From a virus, in IMG/VR virus record IMGVR_UViG_3300022918_000199, positions 1-45,724 of that record: 45,724 bases of DNA; one strand, written 5' to 3'. The notes beneath the pieces are model-generated. The model saw nothing but the letters and a program-made list of their open reading frames with translations. It did no database searches and was not told the origin of the DNA. This document shows, in pieces, positions 13,147 through 21,622 of the stretch; the first letter of the stretch is position 1; every line of letters starts with the position of its first letter. The position numbers and the translations under genes were made by a program.

Positions 13147-14310
13147 ATGTTTATAATATTAGGGGATGTGCATTTAGGTGCCCAAAAATCTTTATCAAAA
13201 GTATCCGTAGGGCAAACATTAAACTCAAGAGTTTCAGACCAATTAAATATATTAGATTGGACTCTGGAACAGGCAATAGAAAATCACTGCTCTGATATTA
13301 TTTTAACAGGAGATATTTTTGAAGATCCAAAACCAGAAAGCTATTTAATTAAATTGTTTATAGCTTGGATTAAAAAATGTGAAATAAATAATATTTTTGT
13401 TCATGTTATCATTGGAAATCATGATATTTTAAGAAATGGTAATATTTATTCCTCCGCTTTAGATATAATTACTGCCGCCGAAATAAAAAACGCATGTGTT
13501 TATTATGATATTACAACTATTTCTATAGGAACTTCTTGCATTACTCTTTTACCTTTCAAAGATAAAAAATCATTTTTTGAAGCATCTAATGCAAAAGCTT
13601 TAGAGAAATTGCAAGAAAGCCTTGTATATGATTTGGCGTTTATACCTAAAACTTATTCCAAAATTTTAGTCGGACACTTAGCTATTGAAGGATCAATATA
13701 TACTGGTGATGAGATTGATGATTTGTCAAACGAATTATTTTGTCCAATAAATATGTTTCAAGGATACGATTATGTTTGGATGGGTCATGTTCATTCGCCC
13801 CAAGTTTTAAATAAAAGTAATCCGTATGTAGCTCATATTGGAAGTATGGATATTTCTAATTTTAGTGAAAACGCACATAAAAAACATATTGTAATTTTTA
13901 ATACGAATACAAATACTTTTACAACAAAAAATATTCCAACAAGAGATCTTCAAAAAATTGTTATTGATATTCCAAAAGATATTGAAGATAGTACATCTTT
14001 TGTTTTGAAAGAAATCGAAAAATTAAAATACAAAAACTCTATCGTTAAAATAGATATAAGCTCTATTAATTCTTCTCCAGTAAATAAGCTTCTTATAGAA
14101 AAGAAACTTAAAGAGTTAGGAGCTTTTACAGTATCTGCAATTTCAGAAAAAAAACAACAAGAAATTATTAAAAAAGAAAAATCGACTTTCCTTGATAAAA
14201 CTTTATCAATACCATCTGCAATAAATAAATATGCTGAAATCTTTATTGATAAAGATGATAAGGATGCTTACATAGAGTGTTCTTTGGAAATTCTAAATTC
14301 TTTAAAATAA
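13147..14310 (+). CDS. sbcD: SbcD/Mre11-like nuclease subunit (gp47-like)
   Basis: A 387-aa calcineurin-type phosphoesterase. Motifs in order: GDVHLG with D7 and H9, TGDIFED with D56, IIGNHD with N91-H92-D93, VGHLAIEG with H176 and WMGHVHSP with H213/H215. This matches SbcD, Mre11 and T4 gp47, which process DNA ends and hairpins together with the ATPase SbcC/Rad50/gp46 encoded next (9 nt away). It supports recombination-dependent replication and repair. The C-terminal third is the usual variable capping and SbcC-binding region. Confidence 0.93.
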   Translation: MFIILGDVHLGAQKSLSKVSVGQTLNSRVSDQLNILDWTLEQAIENHCSDIILTGDIFEDPKPESYLIKLFIAWIKKCEINNIFVHVIIGNHDILRNGNIYSSALDIITAAEIKNACVYYDITTISIGTSCITLLPFKDKKSFFEASNAKALEKLQESLVYDLAFIPKTYSKILVGHLAIEGSIYTGDEIDDLSNELFCPINMFQGYDYVWMGHVHSPQVLNKSNPYVAHIGSMDISNFSENAHKKHIVIFNTNTNTFTTKNIPTRDLQKIVIDIPKDIEDSTSFVLKEIEKLKYKNSIVKIDISSINSSPVNKLLIEKKLKELGAFTVSAISEKKQQEIIKKEKSTFLDKTLSIPSAINKYAEIFIDKDDKDAYIECSLEILNSLK

Positions 14311-14319
14311 AAGGAAATA

Positions 14320-16515
14320 ATGCAACCATTAAGACTTTATATAAATGATTATATGTGTTATCAAAGCACATATATTAATCTCGAAGAGATATCAGCAGCA
14401 CTTATAATAGGAAGATTAAATAACAATGAGTTATTTTCCAATGCAGTTGGAAAAAGTTCAATATTCAAAGCTATTGAATATGTTCTTTTTAATTATTCAG
14501 AAGATGGTTTGGAAAGAATTGTAAGAGACGAAGCGGATAAATGTAATATTACATTGGATTTTATTTCTAATGAAAAAGAATATCGAGTATCTCGAACAAG
14601 AAGTAAAAAGGGCGCAACAGATCTTATTTTATTTGAAAGAATAAGAAATGAAGCTAATGATATTATTCATCAAGAATGCATTCCAGTTAATGATAAATTA
14701 ATATATAAAGATTTGTCAGGAAGAAGAACATCTGATACGGAAAAAGAATTAGAAAGTATATTAAAAATAAATCTAAAACTATTTAGACTTTTTGTCCATT
14801 TCGTTCAAAATGATTTTTCTGGGCTTACAACATCAACCCCAGAAAAAAGAAAATTAATTCTTAAAGAAGCTTTAAATTTATCTGTATATGCTAAGTTAGA
14901 GAAAGCTTCTAAAGAAAAAATAACGGAGCTCTCTAAAGAGATATACAAAAAAAATATTTTAATCAATTCTATTGAAGGAAATAATTTAAACGCTAAAAGT
15001 ATTACTTCAGAAATTTCAGATTTAGAAAAAAATCATAAAGCGTTAAGTAAAATTAATAATGAAAATAAATCTAAGCTAGAGAAATTAAATTTAGATCTTT
15101 CAAGTAAAAAAGAAAACAAATCTTTATTAGAAAAAGATTTTATTAACTTTTCTTCATCATTTGATGAAATCACCAAAGAAGTTTTGCTTTTAAATAAACA
15201 GGAAAAAGAGCAGTCTGAAAAAAAATCTAATTCTATCAAATCCGCTAAAGCTTTAATTAATGATATTAAAAATATAAATTCTCAAAATGATTTACTATCA
15301 AAAATAGATTTTTCAGAACTAGAAAAAATTAATCAAAAATTAGAGGATTCTAATCAAGAAAAAACAGAATTAGAAATCTTAATTAAGAACTTAACTTCTA
15401 AAAATAAAGAATTGCGATTACCTCTACCAGATAAAAATTTCTGCAATCATTGTCGTCAAGAATTATCTGAGGAGCATAGAGACGTTTGTAAGCAAGAAAT
15501 TGATAAAGAGCTTTCTTTAAATGAAGAAAAAATAAATAGATCACAATCTAAAATAATAGATTTGAATAAAAACTCGCAAACATTACGAATTAAAAAAGAT
15601 GATTTGCTGCGATCTCAAAAAGATATGGATTCTTTGAAATCTAAATTATCATCTAGCTCTTCAGAACTAGATAGACAAAAAACAATTTACAATGAATATT
15701 GTTTAATTTTAGATCAAACTCAAAAATCTTTAAAAGAAAAACAAGAAAAATTAAAAGATTTAAATGAAAAAATTAAAAACTCTTCAAAGAAAAATGTAGA
15801 TGCTTTGTCAGAAGCAATTCAAAGCTTAAATGAAAAATCATATTCATTAACTTTTGAAATTAATTCTCAAAATTCTGAGATATTATCAGCATCTAATAAA
15901 ATTGCGGTTCTAAGACATAAGTTAGAAGAGGCTGTAGAAAATGATAAAAAACTTAAAGAAATTAATTTAAGTCTTGTTCAAGATAATAAAAAATTAAATG
16001 TTTTAAATTTGGTATCAAAAGGTTATTCTTCGGTAGGCATTCCTAATTTGATTATAAATGGAGTTTTAGATGAGCTTCAAACTGAAGCAAATTTATTGCT
16101 AAATAATTTGAAGCCTGGTCTGCAGCTTTCTTTCGCATTAGAGAAAACAAAATCTGATGGGGATACCGCAGATACTTTAGATATTATATATAATATTAAT
16201 GGAAGAGAAAGAGCTTTCGGACAGCTGTCTGGCGCCCAACAATTTGTTGTTAATTTTAGTTTAAAATTGGGATTATCTTTTCTTCTTCAAAAGATGTCAG
16301 GACTTGATATAAAGTTTTTGCTTCTTGATGAAGTTGATCAATCACTAGATAAAGCTAGCGTTGATGCTTTTGCAGATATTGTTAAGTTTTTTCAAAATGA
16401 CTACAAAATAATAGTCATAACTCACAATGATAGGCTAAAAGATAAATTCAATAAAGCAATTTTGGTTAATCAAAACTTAAATCTTGTATCTAATGCAACA
16501 ATCATAGATTTATAA
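14320..16515 (+). CDS. sbcC: SbcC/Rad50-like ATPase subunit (gp46-like)
   Basis: A 731-aa SMC-like ATPase. The Walker A loop is stretched (IIGRLNNNELFSNAVGKSSI; G44-K45-S46). Two long coiled-coil arms flank a zinc hook CNHC (C375, C378). The ABC signature is LSGAQQ (636-641) and Walker B is FLLLDEVD (D670, E671). It pairs with the upstream SbcD; ATP binding opens and closes the complex on DNA ends. The gene has a GGA ribosome-binding site. The arms are shorter than in E. coli SbcC (1048 aa) but longer than in T4 gp46 (560 aa). Confidence 0.93.
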   Translation: MQPLRLYINDYMCYQSTYINLEEISAALIIGRLNNNELFSNAVGKSSIFKAIEYVLFNYSEDGLERIVRDEADKCNITLDFISNEKEYRVSRTRSKKGATDLILFERIRNEANDIIHQECIPVNDKLIYKDLSGRRTSDTEKELESILKINLKLFRLFVHFVQNDFSGLTTSTPEKRKLILKEALNLSVYAKLEKASKEKITELSKEIYKKNILINSIEGNNLNAKSITSEISDLEKNHKALSKINNENKSKLEKLNLDLSSKKENKSLLEKDFINFSSSFDEITKEVLLLNKQEKEQSEKKSNSIKSAKALINDIKNINSQNDLLSKIDFSELEKINQKLEDSNQEKTELEILIKNLTSKNKELRLPLPDKNFCNHCRQELSEEHRDVCKQEIDKELSLNEEKINRSQSKIIDLNKNSQTLRIKKDDLLRSQKDMDSLKSKLSSSSSELDRQKTIYNEYCLILDQTQKSLKEKQEKLKDLNEKIKNSSKKNVDALSEAIQSLNEKSYSLTFEINSQNSEILSASNKIAVLRHKLEEAVENDKKLKEINLSLVQDNKKLNVLNLVSKGYSSVGIPNLIINGVLDELQTEANLLLNNLKPGLQLSFALEKTKSDGDTADTLDIIYNINGRERAFGQLSGAQQFVVNFSLKLGLSFLLQKMSGLDIKFLLLDEVDQSLDKASVDAFADIVKFFQNDYKIIVITHNDRLKDKFNKAILVNQNLNLVSNATIIDL

Positions 16516-16521
16516 GGAAAA

Positions 16522-17469
16522 ATGTTTATTTTATTAAGCGGAAGAATGGGTAGTGGAAAAACAGTTTTATCAAATGATATTGTTTCTAAAGGTTATGAAA
16601 GAGTTTCCTTTGCATCTTATTTAAGAGAATTAATATCAAAATTATATTCAATAGATATCGATCTATTGAAGTCAGAGGTGGGGAAAAAAGAGATCCTAAA
16701 AGATCCTATTATTTGGAATAAAAATAAATGCGATGAATTATTCCAAATAATAGGAGAGGTATATAGTCATGAAGTATTTGATAAGGAATTCTTTTCTAGA
16801 AGAGATGCTCTTCAGTATATAGGATCCGATGTGTTAAAGAACCATAAAAAATCTTTTCATGCTGAAAAATTAGTTTCATCTCTTGATGCTAATAAAGATT
16901 ATGTTTGCGATGATCTAAGATTTCCAGATGAGTTGCAAGCAATTGTTTCTTCTTTTGAGAAAACAAAAAGTTTTCATATTATTAGACCTTCTAATAGAAA
17001 TTTTTCCAATCATGTAAGCGAAATATCTTTAAATTGGACACATTTTAGAAACGTTATTGTAAATGATGGAACTGAAGAAGAATTCAAAGAAAGTTTTTAT
17101 GAACAATCTGAAAAAGAAGAGCCAATTAAATCTTTTAATGAAAAATTATGTTTTTTAAATCAAGATTTGAGGTCTGCTTATTTTGCAGGATTATTTAGCA
17201 AATGTGAATATGAAAACCATTGTTTGATAGGAAAATGTAAAAATAAGAAAACATTCGATACTCTAAAATGTATTTCGTACGAAATGTCAGCAATAACTAA
17301 TTTTGATAGTAATTCTTTTAAATTTAAAATTATAGATCCATTTATAATAGAAAATTTAAAATTATGGAAATCCGAAGTCGGAAGTTATCCACCTATTATT
17401 AATAATAATCCTAGCCTTATTAAAGAATGGAATGATGGTGTTGAATTAGCAAATGATATATTAAAATAG
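16522..17469 (+). CDS. Deoxynucleoside monophosphate kinase with extra C-terminal domain
   Basis: A 315-aa protein. Residues 1-195 match phage dNMP kinases (T4 gp1 type): P-loop GRMGSGKT (7-14), QYIGSDVL (99-105), VCDDLRFPDE (128-137) and the SNHVSEISL segment. These enzymes convert dNMPs to dNDPs for phage DNA synthesis. From about 205 an additional 110 residues include SAYFAGLFSKCEYEN (218-232), which resembles a degraded LAGLIDADG helix with the catalytic acid changed. T4 gp1 is 241 aa, so the extension is real in this gene. Confidence 0.85.
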   Translation: MFILLSGRMGSGKTVLSNDIVSKGYERVSFASYLRELISKLYSIDIDLLKSEVGKKEILKDPIIWNKNKCDELFQIIGEVYSHEVFDKEFFSRRDALQYIGSDVLKNHKKSFHAEKLVSSLDANKDYVCDDLRFPDELQAIVSSFEKTKSFHIIRPSNRNFSNHVSEISLNWTHFRNVIVNDGTEEEFKESFYEQSEKEEPIKSFNEKLCFLNQDLRSAYFAGLFSKCEYENHCLIGKCKNKKTFDTLKCISYEMSAITNFDSNSFKFKIIDPFIIENLKLWKSEVGSYPPIINNNPSLIKEWNDGVELANDILK

Positions 17470-17478
17470 CATTTATTT

Positions 17479-17787
17479 ATGACATATGAAGAATTTATAG
17501 TTAAATTCAATAAAGAGGGAGAGCTCTCTTTCTATAAATTTCTTTTATTTAAAGCGATAGAAAAGATATCTGAAATAAAAAATTGCGATAATATTTATTC
17601 CATAAATATGGAATATTTAGATTATCATGATAAATTTATGATACTTTATCGTAGAGATGGTAATGAAACGTATCTTACGATGGCTAAAGTTTTTAGGCGT
17701 GCGGGCAATAAAATATATAGATATTGCCTTAAGCAGGGCATATGTAATCATAATGATAAATTTTTAAACTTAATAAAATGCAAGTAA
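17479..17787 (+). CDS. Unknown protein (102 aa)
   Basis: A 102-aa protein rich in Tyr, Phe, Ile and Lys. It starts MTYEEFIVKFNKEGELSFYK and contains a YHDKFMILYRRDGNETYLT hairpin-like segment and a terminal KQGICNHNDKFLNLIKCK. No Cys ligand pattern is complete. It overlaps the next gene by 10 nt. Not recognised. Confidence 0.65.
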   Translation: MTYEEFIVKFNKEGELSFYKFLLFKAIEKISEIKNCDNIYSINMEYLDYHDKFMILYRRDGNETYLTMAKVFRRAGNKIYRYCLKQGICNHNDKFLNLIKCK

Positions 17788-18752
17788 TATCAATTTCAAT
17801 AGAAAAATCGAAAGATGAAATAACTCAAGGAATACCAAAGAGTGTAATCATTACGACTAATATTCCGAGTACAATTTTTTATACATTGGATGGAACAGAT
17901 CCGACCATGTTTTCGGAAATTTACACTTCAAAAATTTTCTTTTCAAGAGAAAAATCTTTTATTGAAATAAAAATTATGGCAACAAACGGAGTAGATACTT
18001 CGCCTATTATTTCAGAAAAATATTTTACATCTTTAATAAATAAAAATATAAGACAATTTAATTCCGGCACAACAGAGCCGCCTCAAGAATACGCCAACTC
18101 TACTTTTCCATTTAGCAGCTCTTCTCCATCCCCTGAGGTGATTTTCAACGCATCGGTCTCTGACCATCAGTCCATTAGTGATGGCTCCCCAGGAATGTAT
18201 TCTAATGGCTTTAATGCCGATGGATACCCAACTAACTTTACCAAACTCCCTTATAATTCTCAAAACTATCAAATAAAATATCCACGCTCTGAGTATAGAG
18301 GTGTTGGAACTCTACCATTTAAATCAATGATAGAGAAAAAAACTCCACCTCCTCAAGAAACATTGCGTTTTTCAAAAACATTTGATCCAAGAGCAATGGT
18401 TATCTTTCAAGATACCGATAAAGAAAATCCGGAAGATCCTCCTCAAATAAATAAGCAATTTTTTACTTTGGATGATAAAATTTCTAAAACTAAAGGGGGT
18501 GCGCACTTCTTCGTAGCAGGAAATGAAACTCCTCCAATGTCAGGAACTTTTTTGCGCTCTCATTATAATCCAAGAACAAATAAAATGACTTATTATTATT
18601 TGGATACTCAAAGTCTTCGGTGGATTATTTCCACACAAGATTATGTTCCAAATAGCAAATTTGATGAAGATGTTGGTGGATTTTTCTCACGAGGTATTGG
18701 CGTTGGAAAAGTTTTCAAATGGCAGCTTTACGGAAGAAGACACTTATTTTAA
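17778..18752 (+). CDS. Chitobiase-C-like beta-domain virion protein (putative)
   Basis: A 324-aa protein. Residues about 20-85 match a CHB_HEX_C-type beta-sandwich: SVIITTNIPSTIFYTLDGTD, then PTMFSEIYTSKIF and ATNGVDTSPIISEKY. The TLDGTDPT core is characteristic. The rest is rich in Pro, Ser and aromatic residues, as in tail or decoration proteins, and ends in GIGVGKVFKWQLYGRRHLF. A virion surface role (carbohydrate or protein contact) is an inference. It is notable for sitting inside a replication and nucleotide metabolism region. A Ser/Pro stretch around 110-125 may be a flexible linker. Confidence 0.7.
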   Translation: MQVISISIEKSKDEITQGIPKSVIITTNIPSTIFYTLDGTDPTMFSEIYTSKIFFSREKSFIEIKIMATNGVDTSPIISEKYFTSLINKNIRQFNSGTTEPPQEYANSTFPFSSSSPSPEVIFNASVSDHQSISDGSPGMYSNGFNADGYPTNFTKLPYNSQNYQIKYPRSEYRGVGTLPFKSMIEKKTPPPQETLRFSKTFDPRAMVIFQDTDKENPEDPPQINKQFFTLDDKISKTKGGAHFFVAGNETPPMSGTFLRSHYNPRTNKMTYYYLDTQSLRWIISTQDYVPNSKFDEDVGGFFSRGIGVGKVFKWQLYGRRHLF

Positions 18753-18759
18753 TCTTCAA

Positions 18760-18788
18760 TTGAAATACGAAGTATTGTTTGATATAGA
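18760..18788 (+). promoter_or_regulatory. Sigma70-like promoter candidate for RecB-like nuclease
   Basis: TTGAAA at 18760-18765 and TATAGA at 18783-18788 are separated by 17 nt, a good housekeeping-promoter layout, just before the nuclease ATG at 18821. The same GATATAGA box recurs at 19699 before trigger factor. Prediction by eye only. Confidence 0.5.
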
Positions 18789-18820
18789 CATCTTACACAT
18801 TAAACAAAGTAAGATACAAT

Positions 18821-19678
18821 ATGTCAAAAGTAAGTTTTTACGAAGAAGACGGTAAGAAGTTTCTTAAAATTTCTGTTTCGAAAGCAAAGCAATTTAAACA
18901 ATGCAAAAAAGCATTTAAATTTAATTACATAGATCACTTGCCAAAAATAACAAGAGATTATCATGTTCTTGGAACATTTTGTCATGAAGTTTTAGAAAAA
19001 TTTCACAAAGCATATATAGATAAATCAGAATTAGCATTCAATGATGAAATGAATATTGCTTGGAAATCAAGTATCAAAAGTCATAGAAAAAATATTACAC
19101 CTGAAATAAAAGCAGAGGCTAAGGATATGATTGGAAAATATCTAAAGCTTATAACTGAAAAAAAGAATAAAGGTGAAAATTTCAATGTTATTAGCGTTGA
19201 AGATAATTTTAAAAAAGAATTAGATGGTAAGGTAATATTAAACGGAATGATAGATAGAATTCAGCAAGATCCAGATGGAGTTTTGCATGTCGCCGATTAT
19301 AAAACAACTAAAAATAAAAAATATTTAAAAGATGATTGGTTTCAGTTATTAACATATTGTTATGTTTTGCTGATGGATAACCCAAGTCTAGAAAAAATAA
19401 GAGCATCATATATATTGCTTCGACATGATTTTGAATATATTGGTAGGGATTTTACTAGAGAAGAAATTCTTGAAACAAAAAATGAATTCATGAGTATTTA
19501 TGAAGAAATGATTAAAGAGGAGGAGTTTCCTCCAAGTCCAACTTTTTTGTGTTCATATTGTGATTTTCTTAAAGATGAAAATGGAAATATTATTTGCGAA
19601 GAGGGTGCCGAGTTTGTAAATAAAACTGGTCGGCGATCCAAGAAAGATGATACGAAATTCGGAATAGTTTCTTGGTAA
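18821..19678 (+). CDS. RecB/Cas4-like PD-(D/E)XK nuclease with Fe-S cysteines
   Basis: A 285-aa PD-(D/E)XK exonuclease of the RecB/AddB/Cas4 type. Motifs: GTFCHEVLE (H55), GMIDRI (D145), VADYKTT (D159, K161) and the QLLTYCY motif (Q175). Cysteines C28, C244, C247 and C259 fit the four ligands of an AddB-type iron-sulfur cluster that pins the two ends of the domain. Such phage nucleases trim DNA ends for recombination or degrade host DNA. No helicase domain is fused. It is preceded by a promoter-like sequence and followed by the trigger factor gene. Confidence 0.88.
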   Translation: MSKVSFYEEDGKKFLKISVSKAKQFKQCKKAFKFNYIDHLPKITRDYHVLGTFCHEVLEKFHKAYIDKSELAFNDEMNIAWKSSIKSHRKNITPEIKAEAKDMIGKYLKLITEKKNKGENFNVISVEDNFKKELDGKVILNGMIDRIQQDPDGVLHVADYKTTKNKKYLKDDWFQLLTYCYVLLMDNPSLEKIRASYILLRHDFEYIGRDFTREEILETKNEFMSIYEEMIKEEEFPPSPTFLCSYCDFLKDENGNIICEEGAEFVNKTGRRSKKDDTKFGIVSW

Positions 19679-19698
19679 TGAAAAAATAATAGGCTAAC

Positions 19699-19706
19699 GA
19701 TATAGA
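19699..19706 (+). promoter_or_regulatory. GATATAGA box before trigger factor
   Basis: GATATAGA matches the -10 box before the upstream nuclease gene and lies 30 nt before ATG 19737. ATGAAA at 19678-19683 is a weak -35 at 17-nt spacing. Confidence 0.35.
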
Positions 19707-19736
19707 TTGAGTTCAACGAACAAAGAGAAAGAAAAA

Positions 19737-20984
19737 ATGGATATTCAAATAACTGAAAAACAAAAATGCGATTTGTCTGTTAAATGCATAATGGGTGCTA
19801 ATGAAATAGCCTCTAAAGAAAAAGAAGTTATGCAAATGTTTCAAAAGGCTCCAGTGCCTGGCTCACGACCAGGCAAGGCTAACGATGCGCAGCTAAAGCA
19901 GCACTATCGCCAGCAGGTTATGGAAGCCACTAAACGAGCTTTGGCTGAAGAGGCATTTCATCAAACTCTTTTTGATAAAAATCTGCGCCCACATGGACCC
20001 CCACAATTTAAATCAATTGTTCTTCTTGCTGGTCATTTTTCATGCGAATTTGATTTGACTACCAAACCAACTTTTGAACTTGCAAATTTTAAAGAAATGG
20101 AAGTTGTTAAGCCACATGTTTCGGCAAATGAAAATGATGAAGTTCAAAAAACTCTTCAAGAGCTCCGCGAAAAATATGGAGAAGCTTCTCCTTATTCAGA
20201 TACCGATAAAGTAGAAACTGGTGATAATGTCATCGTATCATTTCAGGGCTCAATTGATGGAAAAGATATTGATTTTCTAAAAGGTGATAATGAAATACTA
20301 ACGGTAGGTCAAACTGGTTTAAAAGATTTTGATCTTCATCTTATTGGTATGTCATCTGGCGAAACAAAAGAATTTGATTTTGTTGCTCCAGCAGAAGGTC
20401 TTGCAAGCCTCGCAGGAAAAACTGTTCATTTTAAAGTTGAATTACTAACAGGATCAAAAGTTGTTCCAATGCCTCTTGATGACAGCCTCGCTAAAAAATT
20501 AGGCAAAGAAACTCTTTTAGAGCTTCAAGAAGAAGTCAAGAATGTATGCTCTGCTAAAATTCAACAAAAACAAAAAGAAGCATTAAGTGATGCTGTAAGT
20601 AAAAAACTTTGTGAAATTCATGAATTAGATGTTCCTGAATTCATGACAAAATCAGAGGCGAAATATCTTGCTAGCGCTGCCAAATTAAATTGGGATACAT
20701 TATCAGATGAAGATAAAACTCAATATACAAAAGTGGCTACTCAAAATGTAAAGCTATCTCTTATTTTAGATCTCATTAGAGAAAATGAGCCAGAAGCCCA
20801 ACTATCAGATGAAGAGGTAATCAATTCACTAAAACAGCAACTCGCTAAAACTCAAGATGAAAAACAAGCCGAAAATACTCTTCAAGAGATGAATAAATCT
20901 GGATATCTAAATATCCTAGCGGCACGCATGAAAGACACGTATTTGCTTGACTGGCTAACTAACACAATTAAAATTTCAGAATAA
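19737..20984 (+). CDS. tig: Trigger factor (ribosome-associated chaperone)
   Basis: I choose ATG 19737 over the upstream in-frame TTG at 19707, because MDIQITEK matches the trigger factor N-terminus and the upstream 10 residues are unrelated. The 415-aa product has the ribosome-binding domain with PGSRPGKAND (41-50, family GFRxGKxP), an FKBP-type PPIase domain from about 155 (GDNVIVSFQGSIDGK) and the helical chaperone domain. Trigger factor binds uL23 at the tunnel exit and shields nascent chains. The Phe of the signature is Ser here. Codons look less AT-biased than neighbours, consistent with capture from a host. It lies between a nuclease and an M41 protease. Confidence 0.88.
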   Translation: MDIQITEKQKCDLSVKCIMGANEIASKEKEVMQMFQKAPVPGSRPGKANDAQLKQHYRQQVMEATKRALAEEAFHQTLFDKNLRPHGPPQFKSIVLLAGHFSCEFDLTTKPTFELANFKEMEVVKPHVSANENDEVQKTLQELREKYGEASPYSDTDKVETGDNVIVSFQGSIDGKDIDFLKGDNEILTVGQTGLKDFDLHLIGMSSGETKEFDFVAPAEGLASLAGKTVHFKVELLTGSKVVPMPLDDSLAKKLGKETLLELQEEVKNVCSAKIQQKQKEALSDAVSKKLCEIHELDVPEFMTKSEAKYLASAAKLNWDTLSDEDKTQYTKVATQNVKLSLILDLIRENEPEAQLSDEEVINSLKQQLAKTQDEKQAENTLQEMNKSGYLNILAARMKDTYLLDWLTNTIKISE

Positions 20985-21001
20985 AGAAAGAATAAGATAA
21001 A

Positions 21002-21292
21002 ATGAGCGAAAATGTATTAGATCCAAAGCTACAAAAAGTTTTAAAAGATATGCCAGAATTTGTGGATACCGCAAATGCTGCATCAGCAGATGAGTTAAAA
21101 GCTATTGTCTTGCGAAGTGAACAACATATTTCTGAAACTGAAAAAGCAAAGCAGGAAGATGAAAAACTTGCCGCAAAAAAAGAAGAAGTTAAGGAAATGA
21201 CGGCTCCTTACCGAGAAACATTAAAATATCTTAATGCAAAGATTAGATATTCAATTCATCTTTTGCAAGAAAAAGGCGAGAATTTAGAATAA
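21002..21292 (+). CDS. Unknown helical protein (96 aa)
   Basis: A 96-aa highly charged helical protein: MSENVLDPKLQKVLKDMPEF, an Ala/Glu/Lys-rich coiled coil, and YLNAKIRYSIHLLQEKGENLE. It follows trigger factor by 17 nt with an AGAAAGAATAAG leader and is closed by a strong terminator, so it is probably cotranscribed with trigger factor. Unknown function; the pairing invites a chaperone-cofactor guess that the sequence alone cannot support. Confidence 0.7.
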   Translation: MSENVLDPKLQKVLKDMPEFVDTANAASADELKAIVLRSEQHISETEKAKQEDEKLAAKKEEVKEMTAPYRETLKYLNAKIRYSIHLLQEKGENLE

Positions 21293-21300
21293 TTAAATTA

Positions 21301-21328
21301 AGGGGCGCTAATGCGCCCCTAATTTTTT
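21301..21328 (+). terminator. Strong intrinsic terminator
   Basis: AGGGGCGC (21301-21308) and GCGCCCCT (21313-21320) form a perfect 8-bp GC-rich stem around a TAAT loop, followed by AATTTTTT. It ends the trigger factor unit and is the clearest terminator in the window together with that at 30512. Confidence 0.9.
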
Positions 21329-21342
21329 CTCATATTAATATA

Positions 21343-21621
21343 ATGCAAATTAAGAAATTTACCATAAAAAGCTGTTGCGGATCAACGTCTGCACTTTATA
21401 AAGTAGGAAATACTTTAAATATAGACTTTATGGATAAATTACAATCTTTGGGATTTGAAATAGATCCTGAATTTAAAAAAGCAGGTTTAATTTACGCTAA
21501 AAATGATAAGGTAATTATCACAGCAACAATTGGGACCACTCGACTTTCAATAAAATCAAGAAAAAAAGATACAGAAGAAGATATTCTATACATAGAAAAT
21601 GTTTTAAAAAACATGGAATGA
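21343..21621 (+). CDS. Unknown protein (92 aa)
   Basis: A 92-aa alpha/beta protein with CCGSTSALYKVG near the N-terminus and strands VIITATIGTTRLSI in the middle. A Cys-Cys pair (C11-C12) is conspicuous. It starts just after the terminator, with a TATAAT sequence overlapping the start codon (21339-21344). It precedes the M41-type protease by one nt. Not recognised. Confidence 0.65.
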   Translation: MQIKKFTIKSCCGSTSALYKVGNTLNIDFMDKLQSLGFEIDPEFKKAGLIYAKNDKVIITATIGTTRLSIKSRKKDTEEDILYIENVLKNME

Positions 21622-21622
21622 A

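Noticed and set aside
18643-18855. A 70-aa + strand reading frame spanning a promoter-like gap
   Set aside because: It overlaps two real genes in another frame and crosses the gap with the -35/-10 candidate; no family and no ribosome-binding site.
19707-19736. TTG start for trigger factor
   Set aside because: Would add ten residues unlike the family and overlap the GATATAGA box; ATG 19737 matches the trigger factor N-terminus.
19855-19875. Perfect 7-bp hairpin TGCCTGG/CCAGGCA
   Set aside because: It lies within the trigger factor coding sequence, encoding the PGSRPGK loop, and has no U-run or neighbouring start. Probably fortuitous.
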